From: Phycisphaerae bacterium | Lineage (GTDB): Bacteria; Planctomycetota; Phycisphaerae; Phycisphaerales; UBA1924 | Reading direction: 5' to 3' | Length of the DNA: 37,363 bases | Assembly: GCA_030429485.1 (NCBI GenBank) | Contig: JAUIFD010000012.1 | Span: forward strand, 1 to 37,363 | Part shown: positions 1-7,560 of the stretch, piece by piece | Layout: the number at the start of each line of letters is the position of its first letter | How positions within the stretch are numbered: the stretch's first letter is position 1 | Notes under the pieces: generated by a model | The model's input: only the letters and a program-made list of their open reading frames with translations | Told to the model about the DNA's origin: nothing | The model's database searches: none | Program-made: the position numbers and the translations under genes

Positions 1-205
1 GAAGCCACATCGCGCCCTGCGAATCGAGCATCGTCGAGTAGAGGACGCGCTCGTGGTCCGCGGCTTCGTACCGGATCACACCCGAGTCGATCGTGAGCTC
101 GACGTCCTTCTGGGGGAGCGGCTCGGGCTGGATCACCTGGGCGTGCCCCAGCGACGTACAGGCTGCAGCGGCGAGCAGCGACAACACCATGGACGGACGG
201 TTCAT
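1..205 (-). CDS. Secreted protein, N-terminal part only (cut by window edge)
   Basis: The reverse strand reads open from an ATG at 205-203 to the window edge, giving 68 residues. The start is MNRPSMVLSLLAAAACTSLG, a typical signal peptide: positive N-terminus, Leu/Ala-rich core, and probable cleavage after His-Ala-Gln. The mature part begins VIQPEPLPQKDVELTIDS. A good Shine-Dalgarno (GGAG, in GGAACGGAGACCAGA) precedes the ATG and supports the start. The remainder lies outside the window, so no family can be assigned. It is followed on the same strand by two dockerin-tagged secreted proteins, so an extracellular or periplasmic role is plausible but inferred. Confidence 0.7.
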   Translation of the reverse strand, partial: MNRPSMVLSLLAAAACTSLGHAQVIQPEPLPQKDVELTIDSGVIRYEAADHERVLYSTMLDSQGAMWL

Positions 206-331
206 TCTGGTCTCCGTTCCCTTGCAACTGGATGGCGAGACAGCGCGGGGAGACCGCGCTCACCAGAAGATAGCCCGGAACCCGCGAGCGCCCCAAACGG
301 AAATCGGCCCGCACGTCCCAAGGTCGGCAAA

Positions 332-365
332 GAGGCCAGATTAGACCAGAGTTATCCCTGGCCTC
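332..365 (-). terminator. Possible terminator hairpin after the beta-propeller gene
   Basis: A perfect 8-base inverted repeat (GAGGCCAG at 332-339, CTGGCCTC at 358-365) with an 18-base loop lies just downstream of the minus-strand stop at 376. On the minus strand the stem is followed only by TTTG, not a real T-tract, so this is a weak candidate. Confidence 0.3.
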
Positions 366-375
366 GGGGCCGCCG

Positions 376-1650
376 CTAGCACCCGATCTGGTACGCCGCG
401 AGGAAGGCGAAGAAGTCGTTGGTGTTGATGTCACCCTCGCCCGTGAAATCGGCCCTGGGGTCCTGTGCCTGATAGAGCGCGAGGAAGGCGAAGTAGTCGT
501 TGGTATCGACGTTGCCGTCGCCGGTGATGTCGGGCGCGCAGGCGTTATCGCCGCCGGGGTTCCACACCGCGATCGGCCCCTCGGGGCGCGGCGTGCCGGT
601 CGGCACGACATCGCCGATCTGCGTGAGCGTGCCGTCGGACGAGGCGCGGAAGACATAGACACCGGAGATGCCGTCAATGGCGGTCGAGTCGTCCAACACA
701 AAGAACAGATCGCCGATCGAGCCCATGCCGCCGACCGAGCCCTGCAGTCCGACATCAAAGCTCCACCCGGTTGCCGTGAGCGCTCCGGTGGCGCCGTCCA
801 CGAAGTACGAGTGGATGGTCGCATCGCGCCCGTGCCCGAGCAGGGCAAGCGAGCCGTCCTCAACAAACGTGATCCGGAATGGCGAGTCCCCAGCGCTCGC
901 GAATGGCTGGCCGGGGATGTCGGTGAGGAAAGGCACGGCATCGTGGATCTCGAAGCCCATGACGACATCGCCCGAGATCCCGCCGTTGCCGTACAGGTGC
1001 TCACCGAAGGGGTCGACCTCGAGCCCGAGCGCAAACTGCGGCGCCGTCGAGATCTGATCGACCTGCGTGATCGAACCACCCGCATCGATCCGGTACGCGT
1101 AGATCCAATCGGAGTTGGAATCCTCCGCGAAGAGCAGGTCGTGCTGCTCGCTGTAGGCGAGTGACGCGGAGAACCCACCCGTGCCCACCGACCCGGTCTG
1201 TGTGAGCGTGCCCGAAACGGGGTCCACGTCGTAGATGATGACGCGCGAGTTGGAGAAGTCCGTGTTGAGGATCGCGACGCGCGTGTCGGTGATGAACTGC
1301 AGGTCGAGCGGGCTGTTGGGGATCGCGTTGTCCCGGAGGACGGTGAGCGTCGCGTCGGAGTTCACGTGCAACACCCAGGCGTAATCGATCGACGACGATC
1401 CGTCGCTTGAACCCGCCGCGTTTCCGGTGACGATCGTCGAACCGTCCGGCGAGAGCGTGAGGGCCGACATCCACACACCAGCGGGCTCGCTATCCGCTTG
1501 CGTGATGACGCCCGTGTCCACGTCGACCGTGAAGGACACGACGTTCGCGCCAAGGCTGTAGTAATGCGGCACGAAGATCGCGGGCTCGTCCGACTGAGCG
1601 AAGACGCCCGTCGCGAGCAGCATCGCGGCGATACCTGTGATTCGACGCAT
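376..1650 (-). CDS. Secreted beta-propeller (lactonase-like) protein with C-terminal GC-type dockerin tag
   Basis: A 424-residue exported protein. Residues 1-19 (MRRITGIAAMLLATGVFAQ) form a signal peptide. Residues about 25-365 hold repeated blades of the kind seen in YVTN/6-phosphogluconolactonase-like propellers ('ALTLSPDGSTIVTG', 'VDPVSGTLTQTGSVGTG', 'VDGATGALTATG', 'RASSDGTLTQIGDV'). The last about 54 residues are two dockerin-like repeats, each with a Ca-binding-type DxxGDGNVDTND or GEGDINTND loop followed by a FFAFLA helix, ending in Gly-Cys. No catalytic residues can be assigned; the propeller may bind or serve as a scaffold. The start is set by GAGGGAG seven bases before the ATG. It lies downstream of another tagged gene on the same strand with a hairpin between them, so it may be transcribed separately. 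Confidence 0.88.
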   Translation of the reverse strand: MRRITGIAAMLLATGVFAQSDEPAIFVPHYYSLGANVVSFTVDVDTGVITQADSEPAGVWMSALTLSPDGSTIVTGNAAGSSDGSSSIDYAWVLHVNSDATLTVLRDNAIPNSPLDLQFITDTRVAILNTDFSNSRVIIYDVDPVSGTLTQTGSVGTGGFSASLAYSEQHDLLFAEDSNSDWIYAYRIDAGGSITQVDQISTAPQFALGLEVDPFGEHLYGNGGISGDVVMGFEIHDAVPFLTDIPGQPFASAGDSPFRITFVEDGSLALLGHGRDATIHSYFVDGATGALTATGWSFDVGLQGSVGGMGSIGDLFFVLDDSTAIDGISGVYVFRASSDGTLTQIGDVVPTGTPRPEGPIAVWNPGGDNACAPDITGDGNVDTNDYFAFLALYQAQDPRADFTGEGDINTNDFFAFLAAYQIGC

Positions 1651-1697
1651 GGTGTCTCCCTCGATTATTTACGAGAGCGTAGCGGCGCAAGCACGCA

Positions 1698-1724
1698 TCC
1701 GAGAAATCCCCGATTGTTCTCGGA
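1698..1724 (-). terminator. Perfect 8-bp inverted repeat after the sugar dehydrogenase gene
   Basis: TCCGAGAA (1698-1705) and TTCTCGGA (1717-1724) are exact complements with an 11-base loop. They sit 16 bases beyond the stop of the 1741-3090 gene and before the start of the next minus-strand gene. There is no T-tract; it may be a terminator, an RNA-stabilising hairpin or an operator. Confidence 0.3.
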
Positions 1725-1740
1725 CCCGCCGACTTCGGTT

Positions 1741-3090
1741 TCAGCATCCCTGCTGGTACAGGTCAAGAAATGCAAAGAAGTCGTTGGTGTCGATGGCGCC
1801 CTCACCGGTCGCGTCCGCACCGGGATCACCGGCCTGGTAGAGCGCCAGGTAGGCGAAGAAGTCGTTGGTGTTGACCGCGTTGTCGTCGTCCACATCGGCG
1901 ACGAAATCGGCGGTGTCGAGGCGGAAGACCGTGCCCCCGACGGTGCAGACGTACACCCGCCCACGCGCATCTCGCCCGAAACTCGAGATGTTCGAGAGCG
2001 ACCCGCCCGTCGCCGTGATCCGCGAGTTGATCTGCTCGTTCTGGAACGCCCCATGGGCGATCTCGCGGATCGCGTAGAACCGGTTCGAGCAGTAGTCCGC
2101 GTACAGGAACGCGCCGTTGAGACTCGGGATCCGGCAGCCGCGCACCACCACTCCGCCCGTGATCGAGCAACCAAAGTCGGGTGTGCTGTGGTTGTACTCG
2201 TGGATCGGGAACACCACGTTCGACGGACACCCGCCGAACCCGTTGCTGCGGGAGCCCTCCCAGCAACGCCACCCGTAGTTCTCGCCGCCCGCGCTGTTGC
2301 GCCGCTGGAGGTTGATCTCCTCGCGCTGCCCCTGGCCCACGTCCGCGATCCACAGATCGCCGCCCGCCGGATCGAAGTCGTTGCGCCACGGGTTCCGCAG
2401 CCCGATCGCCCAGAGCAGAGGGTCGGCGTTCGGCACGCCGACAAAGGGGTTGTCAGCGGGAGCGGCACAGTAGCGGTTGGGGTCCGCCGGGAACGCGTCG
2501 CCCGAATCCACGTCGATCCGCAGCATGCACCCGAGCGGCACCGCGACGTTCTGCGCGTTGTTCCACGGGTCGTTGCCCGACCCGCCATCGCCCATCGCGA
2601 CGTACAGGTAGCCGTCCGGCCCGAACGCGATCCACCCACCGTTGTGGTTGGTCTGGTCGTTGGGCTGATCCACGACGAGCACGGTCGTGGGCGGCACGTT
2701 GATATCCACGCGATTCGGGTCGTTCTGATCGACGGCGTACTCCGCGATCACCGTGTCGCCGCCGGGGCGCGTGTAGTTGACGAACACCCGCGACGGCTCG
2801 GTCGGGTGAAAGGCCATGCCGAGCAACCCCTGCTCGCTCGCGGTCGCGACCGAGACGTTGAGGAAAGGCGACGCCAGGAGCAAGTTCGTCGTGAGGTCGT
2901 AGACGCGCACCCGCCCCGTGCTTCCCGCCCGCTGCTCCACGATGAAGATGCGCGAGTCATCGCCCGGAGCATGCGTGACCAACACCGGACGCGCGAGCCC
3001 CGTCTGGATCGCCCTCGCCTCGTACCGCTGCCCCTGGGCCGGCAACGCCACCGAAGCGACCACGCAACACCACGCCCACAACTCTCGCAT
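1741..3090 (-). CDS. Secreted PQQ-dependent sugar dehydrogenase (GSDH/sorbosone type) with GC-type dockerin tag
   Basis: A 449-residue protein starting MRELWAWCCVVASVALPAQG, a signal peptide. The body matches the soluble glucose/sorbosone dehydrogenase six-bladed propeller: 'IQTGLARPVLVTHAPGD' at the front, 'EQGLLGMAFHP' (family signature), 'NHNGGWIAFGPDGYLYVAMGDGG' region, 'AIGLRNPWRNDFDP' and 'DVGQGQREEIN'. These are the motifs that carry the catalytic His and the Ca/PQQ-binding residues of this family; periplasmic or extracellular oxidation of a sugar with PQQ is inferred. The C-terminal 50 or so residues are two dockerin-like repeats ending QQGC. The frame stays open upstream to 3207, but that would run into the neighbouring gene, whereas GGAAGGAGCGTGTG before the ATG at 3090 gives a strong ribosome site followed by a signal peptide. 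Confidence 0.9.
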   Translation of the reverse strand: MRELWAWCCVVASVALPAQGQRYEARAIQTGLARPVLVTHAPGDDSRIFIVEQRAGSTGRVRVYDLTTNLLLASPFLNVSVATASEQGLLGMAFHPTEPSRVFVNYTRPGGDTVIAEYAVDQNDPNRVDINVPPTTVLVVDQPNDQTNHNGGWIAFGPDGYLYVAMGDGGSGNDPWNNAQNVAVPLGCMLRIDVDSGDAFPADPNRYCAAPADNPFVGVPNADPLLWAIGLRNPWRNDFDPAGGDLWIADVGQGQREEINLQRRNSAGGENYGWRCWEGSRSNGFGGCPSNVVFPIHEYNHSTPDFGCSITGGVVVRGCRIPSLNGAFLYADYCSNRFYAIREIAHGAFQNEQINSRITATGGSLSNISSFGRDARGRVYVCTVGGTVFRLDTADFVADVDDDNAVNTNDFFAYLALYQAGDPGADATGEGAIDTNDFFAFLDLYQQGC

Positions 3091-3184
3091 CACACGCTCC
3101 TTCCGCCGCCTCAGCCTACGGACGGACCCCGCCGATCCATCCCGGGATTCCTCATGCGGGTGATTCCCCGGGGGGCGCGGCGGG

Positions 3185-4153
3185 CTACGCGTCGCTCGGC
3201 GCCGCATGCTCGGGGACTTCGCCCCTCAACACACGCCACACGTCGCGCACCACCCAGCTCATCCCGAGCTTCGCCGCCCGCGTGCCCCCCGCGATGTGCG
3301 GCGTGAGCACCGCGTTCGCAACCCCGAGCAACGGTGAATCCGGCGCGATCGGCTCCGGGTCGTGCACATCCAGCATCGCGCGCGCGCCCGGGTCACGCGC
3401 GAGCCACGCCGCACACGCCACCGGGTCTACCACCATCCCCCGACTCGAGTTGATCAGCACCGCACCCGCCTTCATCCGATCGAGGAACGCGGCGCCGATC
3501 AGCCCCCGGTTGCTGGCCCGCCCGTCCACGTGCACCGTTACGACATCGCTTGACGAAGCGAGCGCTTCGATCTCGACCGGCTTCGCGCCGAAGCGCTCGC
3601 CCCCCGGAATCTCGGACACATCGGTGTAGATGACGCGCATGTCGATCGCCGAGGCCGCCCGCGCCACCTGCTTCCCGATGCGCCCGAGCCCGATGATGCC
3701 GAGCGTCGCGCCCGCGAGCTGCACCGGCGCCCCAAGAGACGATCGCAGCTTCTTCCACTCCGCGAGCGGGAGCGCGCCGGTCACCCGCTCGCGCGGGCGC
3801 AGCGCGTCGAGCATCGACGCGAGCACAAACTCCACTACCGCTCGCGTGTTCGCGCCGGGGGCGTAGACCACCTCGACCCCCCGCGATCGGCACGCGGGCA
3901 CGTCGATGTTGTCGAGCCCCACGCCCGCCCGCGCCACCACTTTGAGCCGCGGCGCCGCATCGAGCAGCGCCCCATCCACCTGCGTGTACGTGCGCACGAT
4001 CAGCCCGTCCGCCTCGCGCACCCGCTCACCAAAGCCCGGAGCCGCACTCGAAATCCGCTCGACCGCGCAACGCTCCGCGAGCCACGCCTCCGGCTCGCGG
4101 TCGAGCTCCTCCGTAATCAACACGAGGTGATCCGGACCGGCGCCCGCCGTCAC
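3185..4153 (-). CDS. D-isomer-specific 2-hydroxyacid dehydrogenase (phosphoglycerate dehydrogenase-like)
   Basis: A 322-residue NAD-dependent dehydrogenase of the SerA/2-hydroxyacid family. The Rossmann motif GLGRIG is at residues 155-160. The catalytic triad is present: Arg238 in INSSRGMVVD, Glu267 in DPEP, and His286 in LTPHIAGGT. 'RAGVGLDNIDV' (75-85) is the usual substrate/cofactor-region motif. There is no C-terminal ACT domain, so it is the short form; 3-phosphoglycerate oxidation for serine synthesis is one option, another 2-hydroxyacid is equally possible. The start is a GTG whose GTGA overlaps the clpS stop codon by four bases, so the two genes are probably translationally coupled. 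Confidence 0.9.
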   Translation of the reverse strand: MTAGAGPDHLVLITEELDREPEAWLAERCAVERISSAAPGFGERVREADGLIVRTYTQVDGALLDAAPRLKVVARAGVGLDNIDVPACRSRGVEVVYAPGANTRAVVEFVLASMLDALRPRERVTGALPLAEWKKLRSSLGAPVQLAGATLGIIGLGRIGKQVARAASAIDMRVIYTDVSEIPGGERFGAKPVEIEALASSSDVVTVHVDGRASNRGLIGAAFLDRMKAGAVLINSSRGMVVDPVACAAWLARDPGARAMLDVHDPEPIAPDSPLLGVANAVLTPHIAGGTRAAKLGMSWVVRDVWRVLRGEVPEHAAPSDA

Positions 4154-4503
4154 GCGTCGCCCGCCGGCTCCAGCACCGCCCGCATCGGGCCCAGGCTGCT
4201 CGCAAGCAGTGGATCGGCCCCAAAGCCGTGGATCAGATCGCGTTTGAGTTCCGCAAGCTCACGGTGCGTTGTCAAGCACACCGCCCGCCCGTCCTTGTCC
4301 ACGCGCTTCGCGATCTGCACCCCGCGCTCCGCCGCGTGCCCGAAGATCGAGCACATCATCCCGATCACATACTCGTACGTGTGATCGTCGTCGTCCAGCA
4401 GCACGACGTTCCACTGCTCCAGCGGCTTCGGCTCGGGGCGCGGCGCCTCACGCGTCGCGACCGCGACCCTCATCTCCGCCCCGTGCGCTTCGTGATCGGG
4501 CAT
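4150..4503 (-). CDS. clpS: ClpS-family adaptor of the Clp protease, divergent N-degron pocket
   Basis: A 117-residue protein matching ClpS from about residue 30 to 90: WNVVLLDDDDHTYEYVIGMM, a short AERGVQIAKRVDKDGRAVC block and HRELAELKRDL. ClpS binds the ClpA/ClpC N-domain and delivers proteins with N-degrons. In Escherichia coli ClpS the residues holding the substrate amino group include Asn34 and His66; by alignment both are Asp here. So this is a ClpS-like fold with a changed pocket, possibly a planctomycete paralogue with another substrate. I chose the ATG at 4503; a TTG two codons upstream (4509) lies inside a TACCAT box and there is no Shine-Dalgarno. Its stop overlaps the dehydrogenase start (GTGA). 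Confidence 0.85.
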   Translation of the reverse strand: MPDHEAHGAEMRVAVATREAPRPEPKPLEQWNVVLLDDDDHTYEYVIGMMCSIFGHAAERGVQIAKRVDKDGRAVCLTTHRELAELKRDLIHGFGADPLLASSLGPMRAVLEPAGDA

Positions 4504-4508
4504 CCCCA

Positions 4509-4514
4509 ATGGTA
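4509..4514 (-). promoter_or_regulatory. TANNNT box 5 nt before clpS start (candidate -10, leaderless)
   Basis: TACCAT followed by TGGGG and then ATG (4503). No Shine-Dalgarno is placed at a usual distance. The same arrangement recurs before other starts lacking a ribosome site in this window. Confidence 0.4.
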
Positions 4515-4521
4515 CACCGCC

Positions 4522-5565
4522 TCACTGGCGCGGCATCACGCCCGAGGGCGGCTCCGAGATGAACAGCGACGGAACGATCTGCGCCACAGTCCCCGCCATC
4601 ACCACGCGCCCCGTCACCTCGAACGTCCACGACTCGCCGAGGCGAGCAGCCGTCCGCTCCATCAGCTCGAGCGCTCGGCAGGGGACGATCGGCATCGGCG
4701 CCTCGCGCGCGTCGCCGTCCTGGTCAAACGCCACCGCCCACCACCCGTCCGGTAAGCGCACCATCCGCCCGCGCCGGCGCACGACAAACCCGGTCTCCGC
4801 ATCCGCGGAGATCGGTGCTGCGCTCTCACCCGCTTGGGCCTCGCGATCGAGCGTGGGGGTCAGCCCGCGCTGGCGCTCACGCTCGCGACGCAACTCCGCC
4901 TCGAGCGCCGTCACGCGCGGGTCGAGCGCCTGCGGGTCGTCCTGATCCGGCGCTTCGGTCGTCGGCTCGACCCGCCCGTCCCCCTCGTCCGCCCCCTGCG
5001 GCGCGTCGACTTCCCCGTCTACCGCTGGCGCCACGGGCTCCACGTCGGCGGCCGGTGCGTACGCCGTCGGCAGCAGCAACACCCGATTGTGGTAGAGAAG
5101 CACTTCGCCCGTCAGCGCCGCGCGAGTCGAATCTCCCTCGCCCATCACCTCCGCGACCCGCCGCCTGACGTCGGACCGCACGAGCACCATGCCGGGCGAT
5201 TCGGGATCGTCGGGGATGAACGCCAGGTCGGTGTCGCCGATGCGAACCACCTCGCCGACCATCCGCACCACGAAGGTCCCCTCCGCCGGTCGTGAGCCAG
5301 AGGGCGCCTCCGGCCCGAGCACGTCGAGCGCAGCATGCACCGGGTCGGCACGCGGGTCCGGGGTTGGCGCGAACTCGTCATCAACAACCGGACGCCCATC
5401 GACCTCCGCCACCAGACGTTCCAGGCTCGGATCACGCAGCTGGGGGTCGCCCGGCATCTCCAGGGGCTCTGACCGCGGCTCGGCTGGCTCCAGCGGCTCG
5501 TCCTGGGCGAGCGCCCCCACCGTCACCGCCACAACCGCCGCCAAGCTGATCCGGAACGCGTCCAT
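4522..5565 (-). CDS. Secreted protein of unknown function with two related domains
   Basis: A 347-residue protein I do not recognise. Residues 1-20 (MDAFRISLAAVVAVTVGALA) are a signal peptide. A Pro/Glu/Asp-rich linker follows (21-95). Residues about 95-170 and 260-340 resemble each other: each opens with a basic strand (VVRMVGEVVRIGDTDLAF; VVRRRGRMVRLPDGWWAVAF), has an acidic stretch and a helix starting after a 'lVr/ivPcR' element, and ends with a hydrophobic 'tGeVllyhnrvlLlPt' or 'tGrVvmagtvaqivPs' strand. Between them (175-240) lies an acidic linker and an Arg/Glu-rich helix. It looks like an internally duplicated beta-rich fold. The start is supported by GAGGCAGC before ATG. It is a single gene with clpS 18 bases downstream. 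Confidence 0.8.
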   Translation of the reverse strand: MDAFRISLAAVVAVTVGALAQDEPLEPAEPRSEPLEMPGDPQLRDPSLERLVAEVDGRPVVDDEFAPTPDPRADPVHAALDVLGPEAPSGSRPAEGTFVVRMVGEVVRIGDTDLAFIPDDPESPGMVLVRSDVRRRVAEVMGEGDSTRAALTGEVLLYHNRVLLLPTAYAPAADVEPVAPAVDGEVDAPQGADEGDGRVEPTTEAPDQDDPQALDPRVTALEAELRRERERQRGLTPTLDREAQAGESAAPISADAETGFVVRRRGRMVRLPDGWWAVAFDQDGDAREAPMPIVPCRALELMERTAARLGESWTFEVTGRVVMAGTVAQIVPSLFISEPPSGVMPRQ

Positions 5566-5668
5566 GCTGCCTCATCGTCCCACGCTGCCTCTCTCCTGTC
5601 GAATCGAGGCCCCCCGCGCACGCCGGAGCATTGCCCCAGGCCCCTAGCCCCGATACGGTTCGAGTCTC

Positions 5669-5742
5669 GGCCGCGTACCCAAGTGGACCAAGGGAACGGA
5701 TTGCAAATCCGTCATTCGTGGGTTCGAATCCCACCGCGGCCT
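5669..5742 (+). tRNA. tRNA-Cys (anticodon GCA)
   Basis: Full cloverleaf: acceptor stem GGCCGCG (5669-5675) with CGCGGCC (5735-5741); anticodon stem ACGGA/TCCGT around a 7-base loop TTGCAAA with GCA at 5703-5705; a 5-base variable loop; T stem GTGGG/CCCAC around TTCGAAT. The discriminator base is T (5742), the U73 identity element of tRNA-Cys. The 3' CCA is not encoded. A TTGCCC (5631-5636) with a TACGGT 17 bases later could be its promoter, but this is weak. Confidence 0.97.
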
Positions 5743-5749
5743 CTCCCCC

Positions 5750-7510
5750 GTGCCGGACGCCAACCCCCATGACCTCGAACGACTGGCCCGGGATGCCCTG
5801 GCGACCGGGCTGCCCGCTCGCCTCTTCGAGATCACGCGCGATGAGGACCTCGGCCCCGGCGGCGTGCCCGGCGACATCACCGCGGCGGCATCCGTCGACA
5901 CCTCAACGCTCGCCATAACAGAAGTCCGGGCGCGCGAGGGGTGCGTCGTGGCGGGGCTGGCGTTCGGGAGCGAACTCGTCCGGGCCGTTGCGCCCGACGC
6001 CACGTTTGAGCCGATCGCCCGCGATGGCGACCGCGCCGAGCCCGGCGCGAGCCTCGCAACACTCCGCGGCCCGGCGCGGCCGGTGCTCGCCGCCGAGCGA
6101 CCGCTTCTCAACCTCCTCTCGCGCCTCTCGGGCGTCGCGACGCGGGCCAGCGAGTTTGTCGCGCTCGCATCCGGCACGCGGGCGGCGATCTGCGACACCC
6201 GCAAGACCACACCCGGATGGCGTGTGCTCGAGAAGTACGCCGTCGTGTGCGGCGGCGGGGTCTCTCACCGTGCCGGGCTGCACGACGCCGTGCTGTTCAA
6301 GGACAATCACGCTGCCGCGCGCGCGCCCGGGCAGAGCTTCGGCGAGTGGGTCGCCCTCGCAGCCCAGCACGCGAGGGAGGCCCACCCCTTCCTCGCCTTC
6401 GTCGAGGTCGAGTGCGACACGCTCGGGCAGTACCGCGAGGTGCTCGCGCTCCCGCGCGGGCTTGTCGACATGGTGCTGCTCGACAACATGACGACGAGTG
6501 ACCTCCGCCGAGCGGTGCGCGAGCGCGACGACGCCGGGTCGTCCATCCTCCTTGAGGCGTCGGGCGGGGTGACGCTCGATACGGCGCGCGACATCGCACA
6601 GACCGGGGTCGATCGCATCTCCGTGGGCTCGATCACGCACGGCGCGCGCTCGGTGGATCTGGGCCTCGACGCGGTCGCGCGCGCCGAGGCGCACCCGTCC
6701 CCACCCCTTTCTGATTGGGCCGACGGGATCGAAGCTGCGATTGACGCCAGAGAGAACGCGGATTGCGCGATCGCCCGAGTCGCGGTGGTCGAGTCCACCG
6801 GATCCACGCAGGACCTCGCACGGCGGATGGTCGGCGGGGGCCCGGGGCTCGCCGTCGTTGCGGGGCGTCAGACAGAAGGGCGAGGACGGCTCGGACGCGT
6901 CTGGCACGACACGCTCGACTTGGGACTCGCGATGACCCTCGCGATCCGAACGCCGATGCCCTCTGATCGCCTCGCCCTCGTCGGGGGCGTCGCGCTGGTT
7001 CGGGCGGCCAACGCACTGGTCGGGGAGCCGCTCTTCGCCCTGCGCTGGCCCAACGACGCCGTCCACTGCGCGTCCGGGCGCAAACTCGCGGGGGTGCTCA
7101 TCGAGCGGGCAGGCGAGACCACATTCGTCGGCGTCGGCATGAACATCGCCCAGCGCGCGCACGACTGGCCTAGCGAACTCGCGCCCCACGTCATCTCGCT
7201 GCGCCAGGTTGCCTGCCCGGCACATCGGCTTGAGGCCGCACTCGCGTTGCTCGGAGCATTCGAGGTCGCCCTCACCGATTCCGACGACGCGCTCGAGGCT
7301 GCCGCCAACGGGGCGAACGCCCTCGCGGGACAGCGCCGTACCTTCCGCACGCCCGGGGGCGAAGTCGAAGGCGTGGTCGACCGCATCGGACCCGATGGCT
7401 CGCTCGTGCTCACCTGCGGCAGGTCGCTCCCGGGCTCGTCCACGTCGCTTATCCCCCTTGCGGAACCCGCACACACCCCCGCGCGTCGCAACAAAGACGC
7501 CGCGGGGTGA
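5750..7510 (+). CDS. nadC-birA: Fusion of quinolinate phosphoribosyltransferase (NadC) and biotin-protein ligase (BirA)
   Basis: A 586-residue two-enzyme protein. Residues 8-313 are NadC, which makes nicotinate mononucleotide from quinolinate and PRPP: GDIT (41-44), ERPLLNLLSRLSG (116-128), DTRKTTPGWR (149-158), GGGVSHRAGLHDAVLFKDNH (168-187), VEVE (218-221), LLDNM (243-247) and EASGG (269-273). Residues about 340-572 are a biotin-[acetyl-CoA carboxylase] ligase: ESTGSTQ (348-354), the biotinyl-AMP loop GRGRLGRVW (377-385), RWPND (432-436), KLAGVLIE (445-452), GVGMNI (461-466) and a C-terminal SH3-like domain with GxVxxIxxDGSL. No N-terminal helix-turn-helix repressor domain of the E. coli BirA type exists; NadC takes its place. 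The start is GTG, 7 bases after the tRNA, without a clear Shine-Dalgarno. There is no stop or frameshift at the junction, so this is a true fused ORF. Confidence 0.93.
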   Translation: MPDANPHDLERLARDALATGLPARLFEITRDEDLGPGGVPGDITAAASVDTSTLAITEVRAREGCVVAGLAFGSELVRAVAPDATFEPIARDGDRAEPGASLATLRGPARPVLAAERPLLNLLSRLSGVATRASEFVALASGTRAAICDTRKTTPGWRVLEKYAVVCGGGVSHRAGLHDAVLFKDNHAAARAPGQSFGEWVALAAQHAREAHPFLAFVEVECDTLGQYREVLALPRGLVDMVLLDNMTTSDLRRAVRERDDAGSSILLEASGGVTLDTARDIAQTGVDRISVGSITHGARSVDLGLDAVARAEAHPSPPLSDWADGIEAAIDARENADCAIARVAVVESTGSTQDLARRMVGGGPGLAVVAGRQTEGRGRLGRVWHDTLDLGLAMTLAIRTPMPSDRLALVGGVALVRAANALVGEPLFALRWPNDAVHCASGRKLAGVLIERAGETTFVGVGMNIAQRAHDWPSELAPHVISLRQVACPAHRLEAALALLGAFEVALTDSDDALEAAANGANALAGQRRTFRTPGGEVEGVVDRIGPDGSLVLTCGRSLPGSSTSLIPLAEPAHTPARRNKDAAG

Positions 7511-7560
7511 GTACAACACTGCGACGCCTCACCGCGTCTCGTTCTGCGGAGAAAGAAGTC

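Noticed and set aside
376-560. Repeated GAAGTCGTTGG-type strings as a mobile repeat
   Set aside because: They code for the two dockerin-like repeats (TNDFFAFLA) and recur because the protein tag recurs.
1498-3306. 602-codon plus-strand frame
   Set aside because: Antisense to the PQQ dehydrogenase; composition is Arg/Val/Asp shadow-like.
5903-7519. 538-codon minus-strand frame
   Set aside because: Antisense to the NadC-BirA fusion, whose catalytic motifs are complete.
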